Counted from the first letter of the stretch, positions 38,001-53,000 are shown. The stretch: DNA of 60,000 nt from Antedon mediterranea (GCF_964355755.1 NC_092675.1:9191312-9251311), one strand, 5' to 3'. The notes: a model not told the origin generated them from the sequence alone. Program-made: numbers and translations.

Positions 38001-41000
38001 AAACAACATAGTCACAGTGCGTCACCTAAAGGTAAGTAACATTTTTGACGCATTCATGGTATTCATAAGATATGACACACATTTCCCAGGGATCCTATAG
38101 TGGGTCATACAATTGACAAGTGCATTATGATTATTTAAGAAAGTAATACTTATTACTCAATAAAAGAGGGCATCAATGTTCTATTTATTACTTTGATTTT
38201 GAGAAGATGATTCATTGGAATTGATGATCTCCTGTAGCATATTTAAAATATTGTTATGTTTTTTGAGAAACAGGTTGTTTAATGATTTTTACATAGAAAT
38301 ACCTTAAACATTGATATTTAAAATTTGCTTAGCCGTTTCTTTTAAGATATACTGTACATATATACCAGCATATCTAGTACAGTTTTTACTTTTTCATATA
38401 TTTGCATAAACCACCTTTTTAGCTGTACTTAGAAATCACCTGTTTTCTTCTTAGAATAGCTAGTACTATTGCATACTAGCTAGAAGCCCGCCTTGTCTCT
38501 TTTCTTAGAAAAAAAAAATCTAACATTTTTTTTTATTTACTTGGTTTACAGTGCATTTTTGTATATTTATGAACAAATTGAATAGTTATACTGGTTTCTT
38601 TTCATAGAAAGAAGTGAAAGTTTCTTACAAGAAATCTACAGAGTTTGATGGTCATGCGTAAGTATCAATGTATAATATATATATTCATTAAATGATTATT
38701 TATTAGCATCAGGTCAGAAAATAAACCTCTCTAGGTCTAAAGCACTTGACAGGTAAATTTTAAATGTATGTAATACTACCGTACTGACGCGGGTATAAGC
38801 CCACCCCCCTTGAACATGAAATCACATCAAGTTTGGGGGGTGGGCTTATACCCGAGGATCCAAAAATGCAGATCGTCAAAAACAGCACATGATGTACACT
38901 GTGTATTCCACCATGCGAGCGAGCGCCCTCACGTGTACGACGTTGCCTCTCTAATACACGAGGTGTAGAGTGTCGGAAAATTAAGCTTATAGTTCGTGTA
39001 ATTTATCGTAGAATATCTTATTTTAAACATCAATTGAACAAGAATTTATCAAGCAGAAAAGCAAGTATACAATGTTCGTTAAATAGAAATGTACCAAAGA
39101 AATTTAATAAGCTTGTTTATGGCAGCCGATACCAAATAGTGGTTTTCCGTTTTGGCGACTTGTAGCGTCGTGTGTGAAGCGATCTTCGACCGCGATGGAG
39201 TGTAAACAAAACAGGACCGCTAGGCCTCATATGGCTTGGTTATGATCAAAGGTAGGTGTGTTCGGTGTATGGACGTCGCCAAATACAAAATAATGGGATC
39301 GATCCAAATAATGTATTACGACACACACTGTAGATCTTCGAATTAATGGGTGGGCTTATACCCGAGTGCCTAATTTTTCATGAAAATTAGTCAAAAGTCG
39401 GGGGTGGGCTTATACCCGAGTATGGGCTTATACCCGCGTCAGTACGGTATATGTATTGTGTGAATTGTAACAACCGTAGGTGGGCGTTCATCATTATTAT
39501 ACAGTGATTGATCATAATTATTTAAATCTTAAAGCCCCATTCCCTACGTTTTTTAGATCTAATTTAAGATCACAAACTATATTTAATGTAAAAATAATAC
39601 TATATGGTCCTATTGCAATAACTTTTTTAAACGGTTACAAATGTGAAAAATAAGTCGATTCTAATAATTATAGCGGCCCGCTATAAATCCCAAAATGCAT
39701 TGCGCGCGGATTGATATTTTTGTTTTTCACCTGTAATTCGCCCACTTTTCGATCGATCGTGAGGCCAAAACAAATGGAAGACTCCTAACTTTTCAGCGAA
39801 AATACCGGGTTTTCCCTAATTTGTATCAACGGAGTCTGGCAAAAATAGAAAGACAATTAATGCAGCAACTATACAACGTCAGGCTAGGTATATAGCTCGC
39901 GTACGATGTTCGTACGTTACCGATGTTTACCAGCTAGGCCTACAAAACTAAGCCTAGCTAGGCTAGGCCTAAGACCGTCCACGAGAGGTCGATCGCCGCG
40001 AGCTACTTAGGTAGTGCATTGTTTCTCACTTTTTATCATAATTTACCATAAAACGTACATTTAAGACAAGGAATGACATGGTTTAATGTTTTTAAAGTGA
40101 TATATATGTATTATTTTCCAAAAAACGTCCAAAATTGCAGGGAAGGGGTCTTTAAACTTAGTTTTTTTTAATATTGAAAACACAGCTAAACAACTTCTCT
40201 AAACCATGTATTTATCTATAATTAATCAATGTTCCTAAATACATGAATGGACATTTTCTTAAATTGTCAGATAAACACATTTATTCCACTAGAGGCAGTC
40301 TGCATAATTTCCATGTCGGTATTTAAAAATAAAGGGTAGAATGATTTCCATGTTTTATTATGTTGCCAAGACTGCATGAAATAACTTGCTGTACTACCAG
40401 ATTATGTAATCACAGGGGAAATTTTTAAAAAGACTGAAAATATTGTTAATTAATGATTGTTTGTTTTCAGTTTTTGTTGCTAAATTGATCTTTAACATAA
40501 ATTCAAATTTTTTGGCTATAAAAGATGGGTTTTGATAATTAATAAACAATTATCTAATCTCCTTGTTAGATATTGTAATTTTCCGAGTCTCGTTTGGTCT
40601 TGTTTGTTTTCGTTTGGTGTTTAGTAGGACCGGCACAGTCTTCAAACTTTGGAGGGTGGGTGTTAAGCAGCTCGCTATAAGAAAGAACAAGTTTTTGTTT
40701 GTTAGGTTGAGCTGAAACTTGGGTAAAGTAATCCTGAGGATATAGGGCGAGTATGAATCTGAAAAAGGATGTTTTTAAATGCACACAAAATTGTTTAGAT
40801 AATGTAGAAAATTACATTTACATGATATAATTGAAGTTCATTATTATATTCTGGTTTTCTAAGACAGGTTAAATTAATTATTTAATATGGATATTTGACA
40901 GAGGTTTACTTGGAAGAAAGTACTATTGCTTAACTTCTAACTGTGATGTCACCAAGTTCAATATGTAAAAGGGATTACCAAAAGGACAACATTTTGTGAC

Positions 41001-44000
41001 CTTTGTTTATGAGCACTACATTTATATTGAAAGCAAATTCATTGATGTGGGCTATTATATTTGTCGTTTGTTGTAGTCAGAAAAATATAATCACAGTAGT
41101 ATTCATTTGAAGTGTTGAAAGCCCTTAAGATTAAGCAAACAACATAATATATGAGAATTTATCTAAATTGTCAAGACAAGTTTTAACCAGATTAGTTTGG
41201 ACGAGAAAGTCAAAAAGGTTATTACCTAGAGACCTGTTTCTGCTCCATAATGCAGAAAAACCATTTATTTGTTATTAACAAAAATATGAAATTTACAACC
41301 ACAGTTAGTTAGAAAGGCCAGATTTAAAATAAGAAATATTTCTTAGCTTACTAAAAAAATGCTGCTCGACTTGTTGACGTAACAGTTTAATATAATGATT
41401 GTTCTTTCTTCAGAAATAATGATTTTTATCAATTATTTTTGTTTAACAATCAGTAGTAAACATTTTGTGAATATATTCTGTCCTACTCTACAGAACAACA
41501 ATATAATCATAAACTAAGCTATAGTGCTGTACATATTCCAGGGTAGCGTCGTTATTTCCTTACTGTAGGTCGCAGTGACCCGGTCAACATACTATGGAAT
41601 GGATAATGATGCAAAATTAAAAGTTAATATTTTTCAAACAAATTATACATTGCCTGTTAGGATTTTGTAAATATTATTATAATAAAAAAATAATTATGAA
41701 AATCCAACTTGTATTGTTTATCAAAATATAGAGTAAAGCATTGCCGAAAATTCATTTTAGCCATGAAAGAAGTAAACAAATTACGCCTTCAGTTGGAAAT
41801 TGTAATTAATTATTAATTGAACTAATACAAGAAATTTGCTAAATCTGAATCTCAATGTTGCATACAACAAGTGGATTGTTCAATCTATTTCTTCAAAAAT
41901 TGAAATACAGTATATAAGAATTTCAGAAATTTCTTTTCAAGCAAGAGACAAAAATATGGTATATAATACTACCACCAGTGAAGAGGAGCCTGTTGAAACT
42001 TGTTCAGAAGTAATTCCATTCAGATTTTTATCTCTATGATGTCTCAATTGTTATTAAGATCTTATTTAAAGGTTGCATACTCATGCTGTGCAGCAGGCAT
42101 GGCCTTTAATGTAATCGAATCATTAATGATATTTTCAAATATCTCTTCAAATCAAACTGTATCTATAGGGCTATACATATTAATTCCTTGCTATGGTGAT
42201 TGTTTACACAGCTATTCTTGTTGGACTTCCTGTCTACTAGGATATTGCTAGTGTGTGTGAGCACTGTAGCAAGTAAAGTCATAGGCTACTGTAATGTAGT
42301 AAACCTGTAGTGGTTTCTTTTTTAGTTGTGATATCCGCATACGATCCGCATTAGTGGTTAACTCCTTGTGGTTGTATGGAATCATCTTTTTTTAAAGGCT
42401 ATCGTTCTCTGCTATACATACACATATGTATTAGTAGTTTAATAAACTGATTGATTTAATACACATTGCATCAGACAATTATTGGTTATCCGCACTTGGC
42501 AGATAAGTTGCAGTTATGAATTCATGAACAATTTTTACCTGAAAAATTAGGATTTTTGTCTAATAGCTCATGTGCGCTTTAAAGAACCTAGTAATCTTTC
42601 GAGACGAGTAGGGGGTTACCCCAGCCGTTTTTGTTTTTACTATATACTTCCGACTATGAAACGTTAGGCAGTACAACCTCTATGATAAAATACGCGGATG
42701 ATACTGTAATCTCCGGTTATCTTCGTGGAGCAGATGCGTCACCGTACATAAATGAAGTTGACAAATTTGTGGACTGGTGTGATACAAACTACCTACAACT
42801 AAATAAAAACAAACTAAAGAAATAGTATTTGATACAAGACATAAAATGTTGGACATGATAAGTTAATTATTAAAGGTGTAGAAATAGATCAAGTAGAAGA
42901 ACAAAAATACTTAGGAACCACTATTGACAAAGGTCTCAAATTTAATACTCAAATAAATACAGTGTTTAAGAAAACTAAAACTATATAAAATTGATAATAC
43001 TATATTAACGATGTTGTATAGGGCTATAGTGTTTTAACTATTAGTTTAATATCGTTGTTTTTTGGTCTTACAAATTAGGATGAGTTAGGAAGCGTGCAGG
43101 CAAAATTATTGGCTCTGACCTACCAACTATTCAACAAACATATGAAAAAAGAGTATTACATAAAGTTAACATGATTATGAATGACCACACACACCCACTA
43201 AATAAGTACTATGTTTTAAACAGATTGGGTATCAGGCTATGTCCATCATGATCGTCTTCGAAAGTCATTTGTTCCAAATTCTTGCCATTTATAACGCAAC
43301 TATTAAAAGATAGATTGAATATGTAATTTGTTTTAACTGTATATAATACTGCTATATATATATATATTGTTACGATATAGTATTTTTATATTTTTGTCAA
43401 TGTTTGATGTTTATTCGTATTTTTATAAGATCTTTTTTTGTATTCATGACTTTTTATATATTTTTAATTAATTGTTTGAGAGCTTGTTAACGAAACGAAT
43501 TTCTATTTGGACCAATACATTTCTGTATTCTGTATTCTGTAGTATGCACACAGCTAATGTCACACTCATCAAGAGGGCCCCTTAATTGTCAGAATACGCG
43601 GTTTAAGGTCAAATAATAATAAATAATAATAATAATTAGTGTATCTTGCTAATATCCATACCCCATTTTCACCAAGACTTTAATATTTTCTTGCTCAATC
43701 AACTATCTTCTGCCAGAGTTACAAATATTTTAATTTTATGTCATAATGTTAAAAATTTGAATAACCTTGGTCACTTAATTTCATCATTACAGTAATCGAA
43801 TTGAGTCATGATTAAAGGTGTTATGGAAGCTGTTGAATTGTAGATATGGATTCATGTAAAAATTGAACCTATATAGAAAGTTGTGACATCATCATATGGC
43901 CAATTAAAATTTAAAAAAGTTGGAATATCATCTAGTGTTGGATCTTAGGTCATCACAATAGCCTAGGAGTTCAGGCATATAATTAGTTACAGACCATACC

Positions 44001-47000
44001 CGTCAACCATTCTAATGGCAAAAATAAAATAAAATGTGAAACTGCGTATTGGTAAAAGTATAGAATGTTTAGTGAAGAAAGCATTTTCCTGTCACCGATG
44101 TTTCGCACTGCAATTTGTTGACAACGCTCGAATGGAATGTTATTTCTGAACTTAATACATAGTTACATCCGATTAGTTACTAATTAATATGCGATTATTA
44201 CTGTAATTGGTTATCAATCAACTGTGGTCAAAATGCATTAGTATAATTACATGGACAATTGCGTCAATAAATAGAATTAGGAAATTTTAAATTCCAGTAT
44301 AAAATAGTAGAAATACCGGTAGGATAGACATTCTGTTTACAGTCAATGTATAATACCGGTAGGATAGACATTCTGTTTACAGTCAATGTATAATACCGGT
44401 AGGATAGACATTCTGTTTACAGTCAATGTATAATACCGGTAGGATAGACATTCTGTTTACAGTCAATGTATAATACCGGTAGGATAGACATTCTGTTTAC
44501 AGTCAATGTATAATACCGGTAGGATAGACATTCTGTTTACAGTCAATGTATAATACCGGTAGGATAGACATTCTGTTTACAGTCAATGTATAATACCGGT
44601 AGGATAGACATTCTGTTTACAGTCAATGTATAATTCAGTACAGTTTAAAAATGTTCCAAATTGTATTTTTTTTAAAGTCAAAAAGGTTATTACCGAGAGA
44701 CCTGTTTCTGCTCCAAAGTGCAGAATAACCACTTATTTGTTATTAACAAAAATATGAAATTTACAACCACAGTTTGGTTAGGCCACCTGGCGAATTATAT
44801 CTTGTTCGTGAGTTTGTTATCAGAGGTCGTGAAGTGGGATAAATTTTTTTTTTTGGACACTTGATGTAGCGTCATTTCAGATGATGTCACTCATGAACGT
44901 AGCAACGCTCCTTTTTACCTGTGTTACACGGTATGTAGTATGTATACAGTATCTTCTCTGTACTAAATGAAACAAATAAAAAAAATTATTTAGCACGAAC
45001 AACATACTATTTTCTTAGGTCATAGTGATAATCTTTTTTTTTGTGCACTTTCTAACGTATGTGCAAGTGGCATTTGTTGTGCGGATAAATAATTCATTCA
45101 AGTGCACGTATATATGTAGTGTGCACCTGACTTGGGTTTAATGAAAACATGGTCGCGTTGCATAACTACGCGCAATTTTTAAATTAAACGTACATTTTAA
45201 ACAAGGAATGACCTGATTTATATATGCATTATTTTTACAAAATGTCAAAAATTGTAGGGAATAGGTCTTATAGTTCATATTACAGGTCAACTTTCTGTAA
45301 AATAAAAAAATATCGTGCTATGCAATGATTTACACGCATATGTGCATCTAAAAATTTAAAATGCGCAAATAAATTTCTAATCGACAATTTTTTTGCCGTT
45401 TCACACACAAAAATAAAGTATTAAAATAGAAAAAAATGAAAGAAGTAAATCACTGTCTGCCAATATTATGATAAAGTGTATGTATATGTTGTGATATTTA
45501 TGATAAACCTTATAATAACTGTGTCCTGTATGATTAATGGAATTAATCTGATAATAGCTATAGCTATGTTGTAAAGTGACAGTTGAAAGTACTACATATA
45601 AATTATTTATTTCCTTTTCAAAATCTCCCTTAAAAGTTGACTAAATCATCTTATTTTTATAAAATTCAATTTTCAATTGAACAAAGAAGTGTTGAAAAGA
45701 AATGTATTTTGTGTATTGTGAAAAAGATCATGAACATATAGAAAATCCTTCATTGGCATCCAACATGTTTATACAGTAGTATTGTGATATTGTGATGATA
45801 TAATGTACAGTATAAATAAGATTTTAAAATGGTACTCATTATGGAGAAAGACAACATTTTAAACAACCTCCACAAGAATAAAAAACAGCATGACTTTATG
45901 TGGGAAGTGGTGAGGTTGGGAGTGGTGAGGTGGGGGAGTAGTAAGGTGGAGGAGTGGTAAGGCGGGGGAGGGAGGGAGTGGTGAGGTGGGAAGAGTGGTG
46001 AGGCGGGGGAAGTGGTAAGGTGGGAGGAGTGGTAAGGCAGGGAGTGGTGAGGTGAGGTTGGGGAAGCGTGGAGTGATTGATGTTTGTTTGTTTTCATTTT
46101 CATTAACGTGACATTTGTCTACAGTACACATCCTTAGTTCATTTTCATAATAAGACATTGTTTTTTTTCGCGCCTTTATGTAGTTATATTCAAGAGGATG
46201 TAAGCATGAGGACACTGTATCACATGCGGAAGCTATTACTACGGTTGAGATACTATATCGTTTCTAATAAACGCTTCGGAGGCGTTGCATTTTTTGAAAA
46301 GGGGGAGTTTATTGGAGACGAATTTTAACACCCTAATCAAGCTGCTTTAAAATAGTTAATAAGTTTGTTAATTGTTGAAAAACAAGTTAATGTGCAAGCT
46401 ATCTCTAGGCCTGATCCATGTTGCTAGTTATTTGAACAGCAATATAAGTCCATTGTGCTCGTAAATAAAGTGAAATCTAAGTCCCCCACATATTTTTTAG
46501 TGGTTTAGTGTCCCCCTCACTTTTCAACAGCAAAATCATTAAATTGTTGAAAATGAAATAGATAGTAAGACATCTATGACATGCATGACGTATCATATGT
46601 AATTTCAGAAAATATAGTTACTGTATTTAAGAAGAATAGATTTTGCGTGAATATAACCAGTGGCGCATAAGGACCAGTGCCTAAAAAGTGTATGTAACCC
46701 AAAATAATTGTATTCTTTCGGGCGGAATTTTTATGTGCTCAGACATAGATTGAAACGACCTATAAATTACTAAGAGCCGAGCTCCAAGGGGGCTTATCCC
46801 CCTGGACCCCGACCGAGGACGCTTGGCAGCCCCATGCCTTTGTTCGCTTCGCTCACAAAGTATTTTATTTTTATACGTCTTCCCCACCCCTACTATCAAA
46901 AACGGATCTGGTCTTCTGTTGGTACAGTACTATAGTTTAGTTTATGATTATATTTTGTTTTGTACAGTAGGCCAGATTAATAACAAACATAATTGACTAA

Positions 47001-50000
47001 TGAATCATTATTTCTGAAGAAAGAACAATAATTATATGTTACATCAAAAAGTTGAGTGGCGTTTTTTATAAGAATTATTTCTTGATGCTACTGTACAGTA
47101 TATCACATAAATATCTGCTGGTCAATCATGTTGAAAGTAAAATAGAGATTACACATCTTAATAGTTGAGTCTAGAGCATTAATTACTGCAAATGTTCTTT
47201 ATACCCTAGCTGAGTGTGAATTTGATACATTCAACTCCTTTGAGATTCATTTTATGGTTGCATATCAAACACCCAAGTATATGTAAACAGCTACTATGAC
47301 ATTTAGGTTTAATCTAAAATCTGTAATTTACTTTCTTCATCTATCATTAAAAGGCAATTTCAGGTTGTAGATTTGTTTATAAATCGGCATCTTTTAGGTA
47401 AAACAATCAATTTTTACCAATCTTATCTTAAAACTTATATAAAACTACAGAAACAGAAATTCCCTTTAATATGATATTCCTCATCGGAGACAAAAGTCTG
47501 TGGTTGATATTAAAGTTGATAATTAATTAGTTTATGATGTGATTATTCATATCGATGAAGATCTAATTAACAATTATGGTAATATAGGTATGTGTGTCTC
47601 TTCCTCCTCATCAAATTGAATGTTTTGTGCTTTAAATTCATTTCTTAAAGAGGTGATTTAACATATCCAGAAAGCAGTTACTTTTATCTTGAATCAATCA
47701 TTAATATATAATATTATATAAATTATAAATCAATTATTTGTTATAAAAAAAAAGTTATCTAATATACCTACAGTAATTGTAATATGCCTAAATATTTAAG
47801 AAGAATATTATCTCATATCTGGGTTGTTTGGTTGATGAAGACCTGTATGTAGAATCTAACAAAAAAAAAATAAAAAAATAAAAATTTCTTAGTAAGACTA
47901 ACTCAAGACTTAAATTTTTGTATAGACATTCTGCATGTCTAAATTTCTTTTCTCCAAAATTCTATGTTATGCACTGATTACTTGTCACTTGTGTTTCTAA
48001 AAAACTTAAACAAAGACTTAAAACAACTCAAACTAAGGTGCTAGATTTATATTAAATAAAAATAATCGAACACATAATTGGTAAAGACGAACTGAACCAA
48101 ATCGGTCAATTATGTCTATAGAATTTGCCAACTCAAACTAAATCATGTTCATAAGATTGTTTATGGAAAATCAGTACCTTATTTGACTGAAAAGAGTTTC
48201 ATCTAACCACCATTATATGACTAGAAGTAGTGCCAATGGTTTTTCAATTCCTAAATCTGATATAATATAATAATAATATCTAAAACTTTTTATTAAACAG
48301 GCATAAAGGCATGGAATAACCTACCTCAATCTATTCAGCAAATTGAAAATAAAAGTAATTTTAAGAAAAATGTTAAATCACATTTCTGTTCAACCAAATA
48401 ACTATAAGTCACTCATAGTCTTTTTAATTAACTTGTTTATTATTGTTTTTGTTATGTGTTTAATGCAATACTTTGTAACGTTTATATTTTTTATTTTAAA
48501 CTATAAAAGGATCCCAATGGAAATAAGCTGATAATATTTTTGGGCTATCGTAGAAAATTTTTTATAAATGTATTAATTGTAATGTCAGTAATTTATTATC
48601 ACTTTCTATGTATTTTTTATGATGATTTTCCTAATAAATTCAAATCAAATAAAAATCAATCATTACATTATAGCGAAATTGTATACTATACTGTATTTAT
48701 TCAAATAAATGCCCCGCTTTGAATAAACGCCTCCCTTGAATAAAGCCCCCATAGAACATCATCAAGGAACAAACTTCCCCCTCGAATAAGTGTTCTCCCG
48801 GGGCCTTTAGTAATAATATAGTAATAGTGTTTGATGAACAGTGAAATAAACATATAAACTACACGTTTTGATCATTATTCAATATTTAATACCAGGATTT
48901 ACTAACTAGAACTTATGTCTTGTAGCTTTTAACTGTGTAGCCTTACAGAAATGGAACAAATATAAATAGTGGCTGGCATATATCATGCAATGATATAAAC
49001 TTTATTGGATTATATAGCTCTTAGATATGATTTAAAAAAACAAAAGATAGAAATGTACAGTTTTCAAGTACATAATTCTTTCAAATAAAACATGAAAAAA
49101 TTGGGATAAGATCAAAGATAAAGAAATAAATATGACGCTATAAAAGCTTTCAAAAGATTTCCAGATCTAATTATTTTGAAGATTTAATCCCAACTTATAG
49201 ATGTAAAGATTCTGGGATTAGAACTCGACATCGTGGGTGCAATTAAGACTTAGTACCAGTTCCAATGTATCTTGCTAAAAAATACCTGGAAACAAAAGCT
49301 TAATTAGACGAGATTTAATGGGAAGAATTAAGGATATTGTCATTTAATAGGTCTTACAGGTTTTAGCAGTTTCTAGTTTAATTAATTAGTTTTCTAATGA
49401 AGTCTTAACTAAAAATTCTAAAGCTTCAAGAAAGTACTGGTGAAGGCCAAGTGTTTTTATTAAAGAGCATTTAACATTATAGGATTGACTCGTATAGTAC
49501 GCTAACATTAGTACCCGTCTGCAACGAGTAGGAGTCCTGCTGAATTACAGATTTCTATCGAGAAAACTTGTCAAATGTAAATGTAAAATTATATTGAAAT
49601 ACAATTGAAATTTCATTTTCTGTGTTTTAAATCCATTGATCAATTTATTGATTGATTAAAATAAAGTTTAACAAAACATACGTCTGGTAGACTAAATGCA
49701 ATATTAAAGTAGGCAATGTACACCGTCAGTAAAATGCATTTTTAACAAAAATAATACATTAAACATTTTACACTATATTTTATATACACTATATTTTATA
49801 TACACTTGCAAGTTTTAGGTAACATCCATAGTCTGAAGTTCGAAAAGTACACTGTTATTTACAAATTTGAAAGTTAACACTTTTTTTAGGTGTTGCTTGA
49901 ACATGTGGGAAAATAGTGGTACGTCTGTAGATATGTAAAATAATTAAACATTATTATTTAAATTAATTATTACCATACAGTGTACAAAGAAATGTTTCCT

Positions 50001-53000
50001 TACAGTAGCGGCCGTTTATTACTGAAATACAATCCACACTTTAATCGATAGGCTTATGGAAGAATTGGCATTTAATGGGTGTTACAGGTTTTAGCAGTTT
50101 CTAGTTAAAATTAATTAGTTTTCTAAAGTCTTTAACTAAAAATTCTAAAGCTTCAAGAAAGTACTGGTGAAGGCCAAGTGTTTTATTAAAGAGCATTTAA
50201 CATTATAGGATTGACTCGTATAGTACGCTAACATTAGTACCCGTCTGCAACGAGTAGGAGTCCTGCTGAATTACAGATTTCTATCGAGAAAACTTGTCAA
50301 ATGTATATGATTATGATAACTGCTAAAAATCTTCCTCGAGAGAAATATCCAAGGCGGAGATCTTTACCAAATTTTTTTCATTGTGCTCGTCTATGTCAGA
50401 ATTAAACATAATTTATATATACATGGTCAAAGTTTTGATACAAATTGGCCATTAAAGCGTTCCTAATTTTATCTTTCCAGGTATCGTGCAGAATGTACAA
50501 TTGAAGATTCACCAGAAAAGATTATCAACTTCCTTTTACCATGCCCAAAAGGTCAAAGGGGAAAATGGGACAAGAGCGTCAAAGAGTCATCCATCATAGA
50601 AAATATAAATGAGGTAAAAATTTAAACAGATTTTTATAACTTTCCAGTTTTTCAAATATTAGGATTATCCCTGACATTATATGCTCTTGCACATTTTGCA
50701 AATGTTATCACTTTGTATTTATGTTGTTTGTAAATTAATAAAATCAAAGCAAACAAAACAGTTTTTGCCAAATAGTAAAATAAAATATTGAATGGAATCT
50801 TCTTTAGTAGTTCTAGAGATAAATTTAGTAATATTCATTTATTCATTGCAGTGGAAAATTATTTCCATTTATTGTCATTTACACATAGCTAGCTTGGGCA
50901 AAGTTTGATTCCTTGGGCTACATATTCCGGGACACATCATTACCCGCTGAAAAGACAGGTCTTCAACCAATGCATCATACCAACCCTTATATACAGTTTG
51001 GAAACATGGACCATTACTAAGCATCTAGAAAAAAGTATGAGAGTAACAAAAAGGGCAATAGAAAGAGTACTAATAGGTGTCACAAAGAAATAGAAAGTGT
51101 CAAATACAAATCTCAGATTAAAATCAGGAGTTATGGACATAATAAGCAGCATAAAATCAAAGAAATGGAGGTGGGCATGACATCTGGCCAGGAGATGTGA
51201 CAACAGATGGACAGTCAGACTAACAAATTGGACTCCAAGAACCTACAACAGAGGCGGAGGAAGACAACAGATGAGATGGAGGAATGAACTAACAACACAT
51301 GTTGGCATTGCATGGCAAAGAGTCTCTAGAGACAGAAGTGAATAGTCAATTGGTGAAGAGGCTTTCGTCCTGCAATGGAAACAAATAGGTTAAAGAAGAA
51401 GAAGAAGAAGAAGAAGAAGAAGAACATATAGAATACTGACTCATAAATATTATGATTGGCGCAAAAGTGACTGTGACTGAAACTTGTGCACATTTCAATC
51501 TGCACTTCAAACTTACTAGATTGATTGAAGTAGTTTTATACCTTTTGTTAAAATCTGCTATTACAATAAATCTACTAGTAACAAAGTTCTTTACCGCTTA
51601 AATTTCCACTGCTTTAAAACTCAGTTACTGTATGCACCGATGAAGGGCTAGTGTTGCCCAAAAGCTCTGCAAATTTTTATGGCTGTTTTACTTTATCCTT
51701 TTGATTTAGCTTTTTGCTTCATTTTATTTAGCACCTCCAGTGAGATCCAGCCACTGATACCCTACAGCATTGTAATTTTTTCAGTAATTTGCTTTCGGAT
51801 AAATATATATAAAAGTCACCTTGTTCAACCAAATGTCATGTAAGTTTAATGACCGGAGATCATAGCCTTTTATTCTTTAATCCTTTAAAAAGCAAACACA
51901 CACTTATACTATTATTATTACTTAGAACAATCAGAATGTCCCCAGGTTAGAGTTAAAAGGTAGGATTAACATTCATTCATTAAACATATCCAATTAATGA
52001 GTACAAATTTAATAGGCCATCAGCTGTAAGCTGTATTGTTCAGTTACGTCCTGGCAAACGATGGATTCAGAGATTTTTTTATATCTCACAGTATATATTA
52101 TACATAGCCAAAAGTTTGCACAATTCTATCTGTCCAAAGAATGTTCAACATTTGAACTATTTATTTATTTCTGTGAAGTGTGATTCAACAAAATTACCGA
52201 AAATCGCAGCGAATATTGGTCATGGATTCACCATGACCAATCCGGACAGCAATTATTACCAATCCAACCAACATGGCGACCTACACGTTAGACGTTCTAC
52301 GGTCTGAGTGGAGAATAAACACTGCATAAATTTATTCAAAGCGACAAACTTCAGTGTATAATACATTATGTCAATATATCAACACTTGTAAGAAGAAGTA
52401 AGCAAGACAAGACTAGTTTGACACTAAGGCCGGGCCTGAGTGAAAAAAATGGATGGTGAAAAGACTAGATTATTATTATTTTTTTTTTAAATCAATCAAT
52501 TAAATCTGCAATCAAACAATCAACTTTTATTTCGGAAAAAAGTCCATGGCCTATTGATGTACTGAGAACAGAAATTATATATAGTAAAGGAAAATTCGTA
52601 CCAGAACCAAGCAATGGCATAGCCCATTTTTAATTATTTGGTCTGAATAGGACGCTATTACAACTTGACATACATTGCAATAGCAAATGATAGATTTACA
52701 TTCAATATATTGCTAAAAATAAATATACTGTAGTTTACAATGGCTTTTTGTATTAATATTAAAAAAGCTATAGAGCATAATGGGTACAGAATTTGCCTGT
52801 TTACTTAGAGAATAATAGCAAAATAAGAATAAAATACTGTTTCATGGCTTTATATATTAAAGTCTTAAATGCAACATAAGCTCAACTCGGATAATTATAC
52901 AGTAAGTAATAATAATCATTTTCAAAGTGACATGTTTCAGTTATGTCATATTAAATCATGCTTAACAATTTTGTGCTAGTGTAAAAAGTATAAATTCTTT

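Larger units (their letters stand above)
42330..45100 (+). mobile_element. Old, interrupted Helitron-like copy (subfamily B, copy E)
   Basis: Matches to the element at 53305-54911 appear in order: 5'-type GGTTAACTCCTTGTGG at 42357, internal modules at 43640-43960, and a 3'-type GTGCGGATAAATAATTCATT near 45080. A LINE (42600-43543) and tandem repeats (44311-44634) interrupt it. The grouping into one insertion is inference. Confidence 0.4.

Noticed and set aside
40566-40784. 72-codon minus-strand ORF with an acceptor-like site
   Set aside because: No homology recognised, no donor or partner exon; left unannotated.
44311-44634. Regular 40-bp repeats that look CRISPR-like at first sight
   Set aside because: Units are contiguous with no unique spacers, in a eukaryotic intron; it is a minisatellite.
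45750-46215. Two 117-118-codon proline/serine/histidine-rich minus-strand ORFs
   Set aside because: They are translations of the G-rich minisatellite in two frames.
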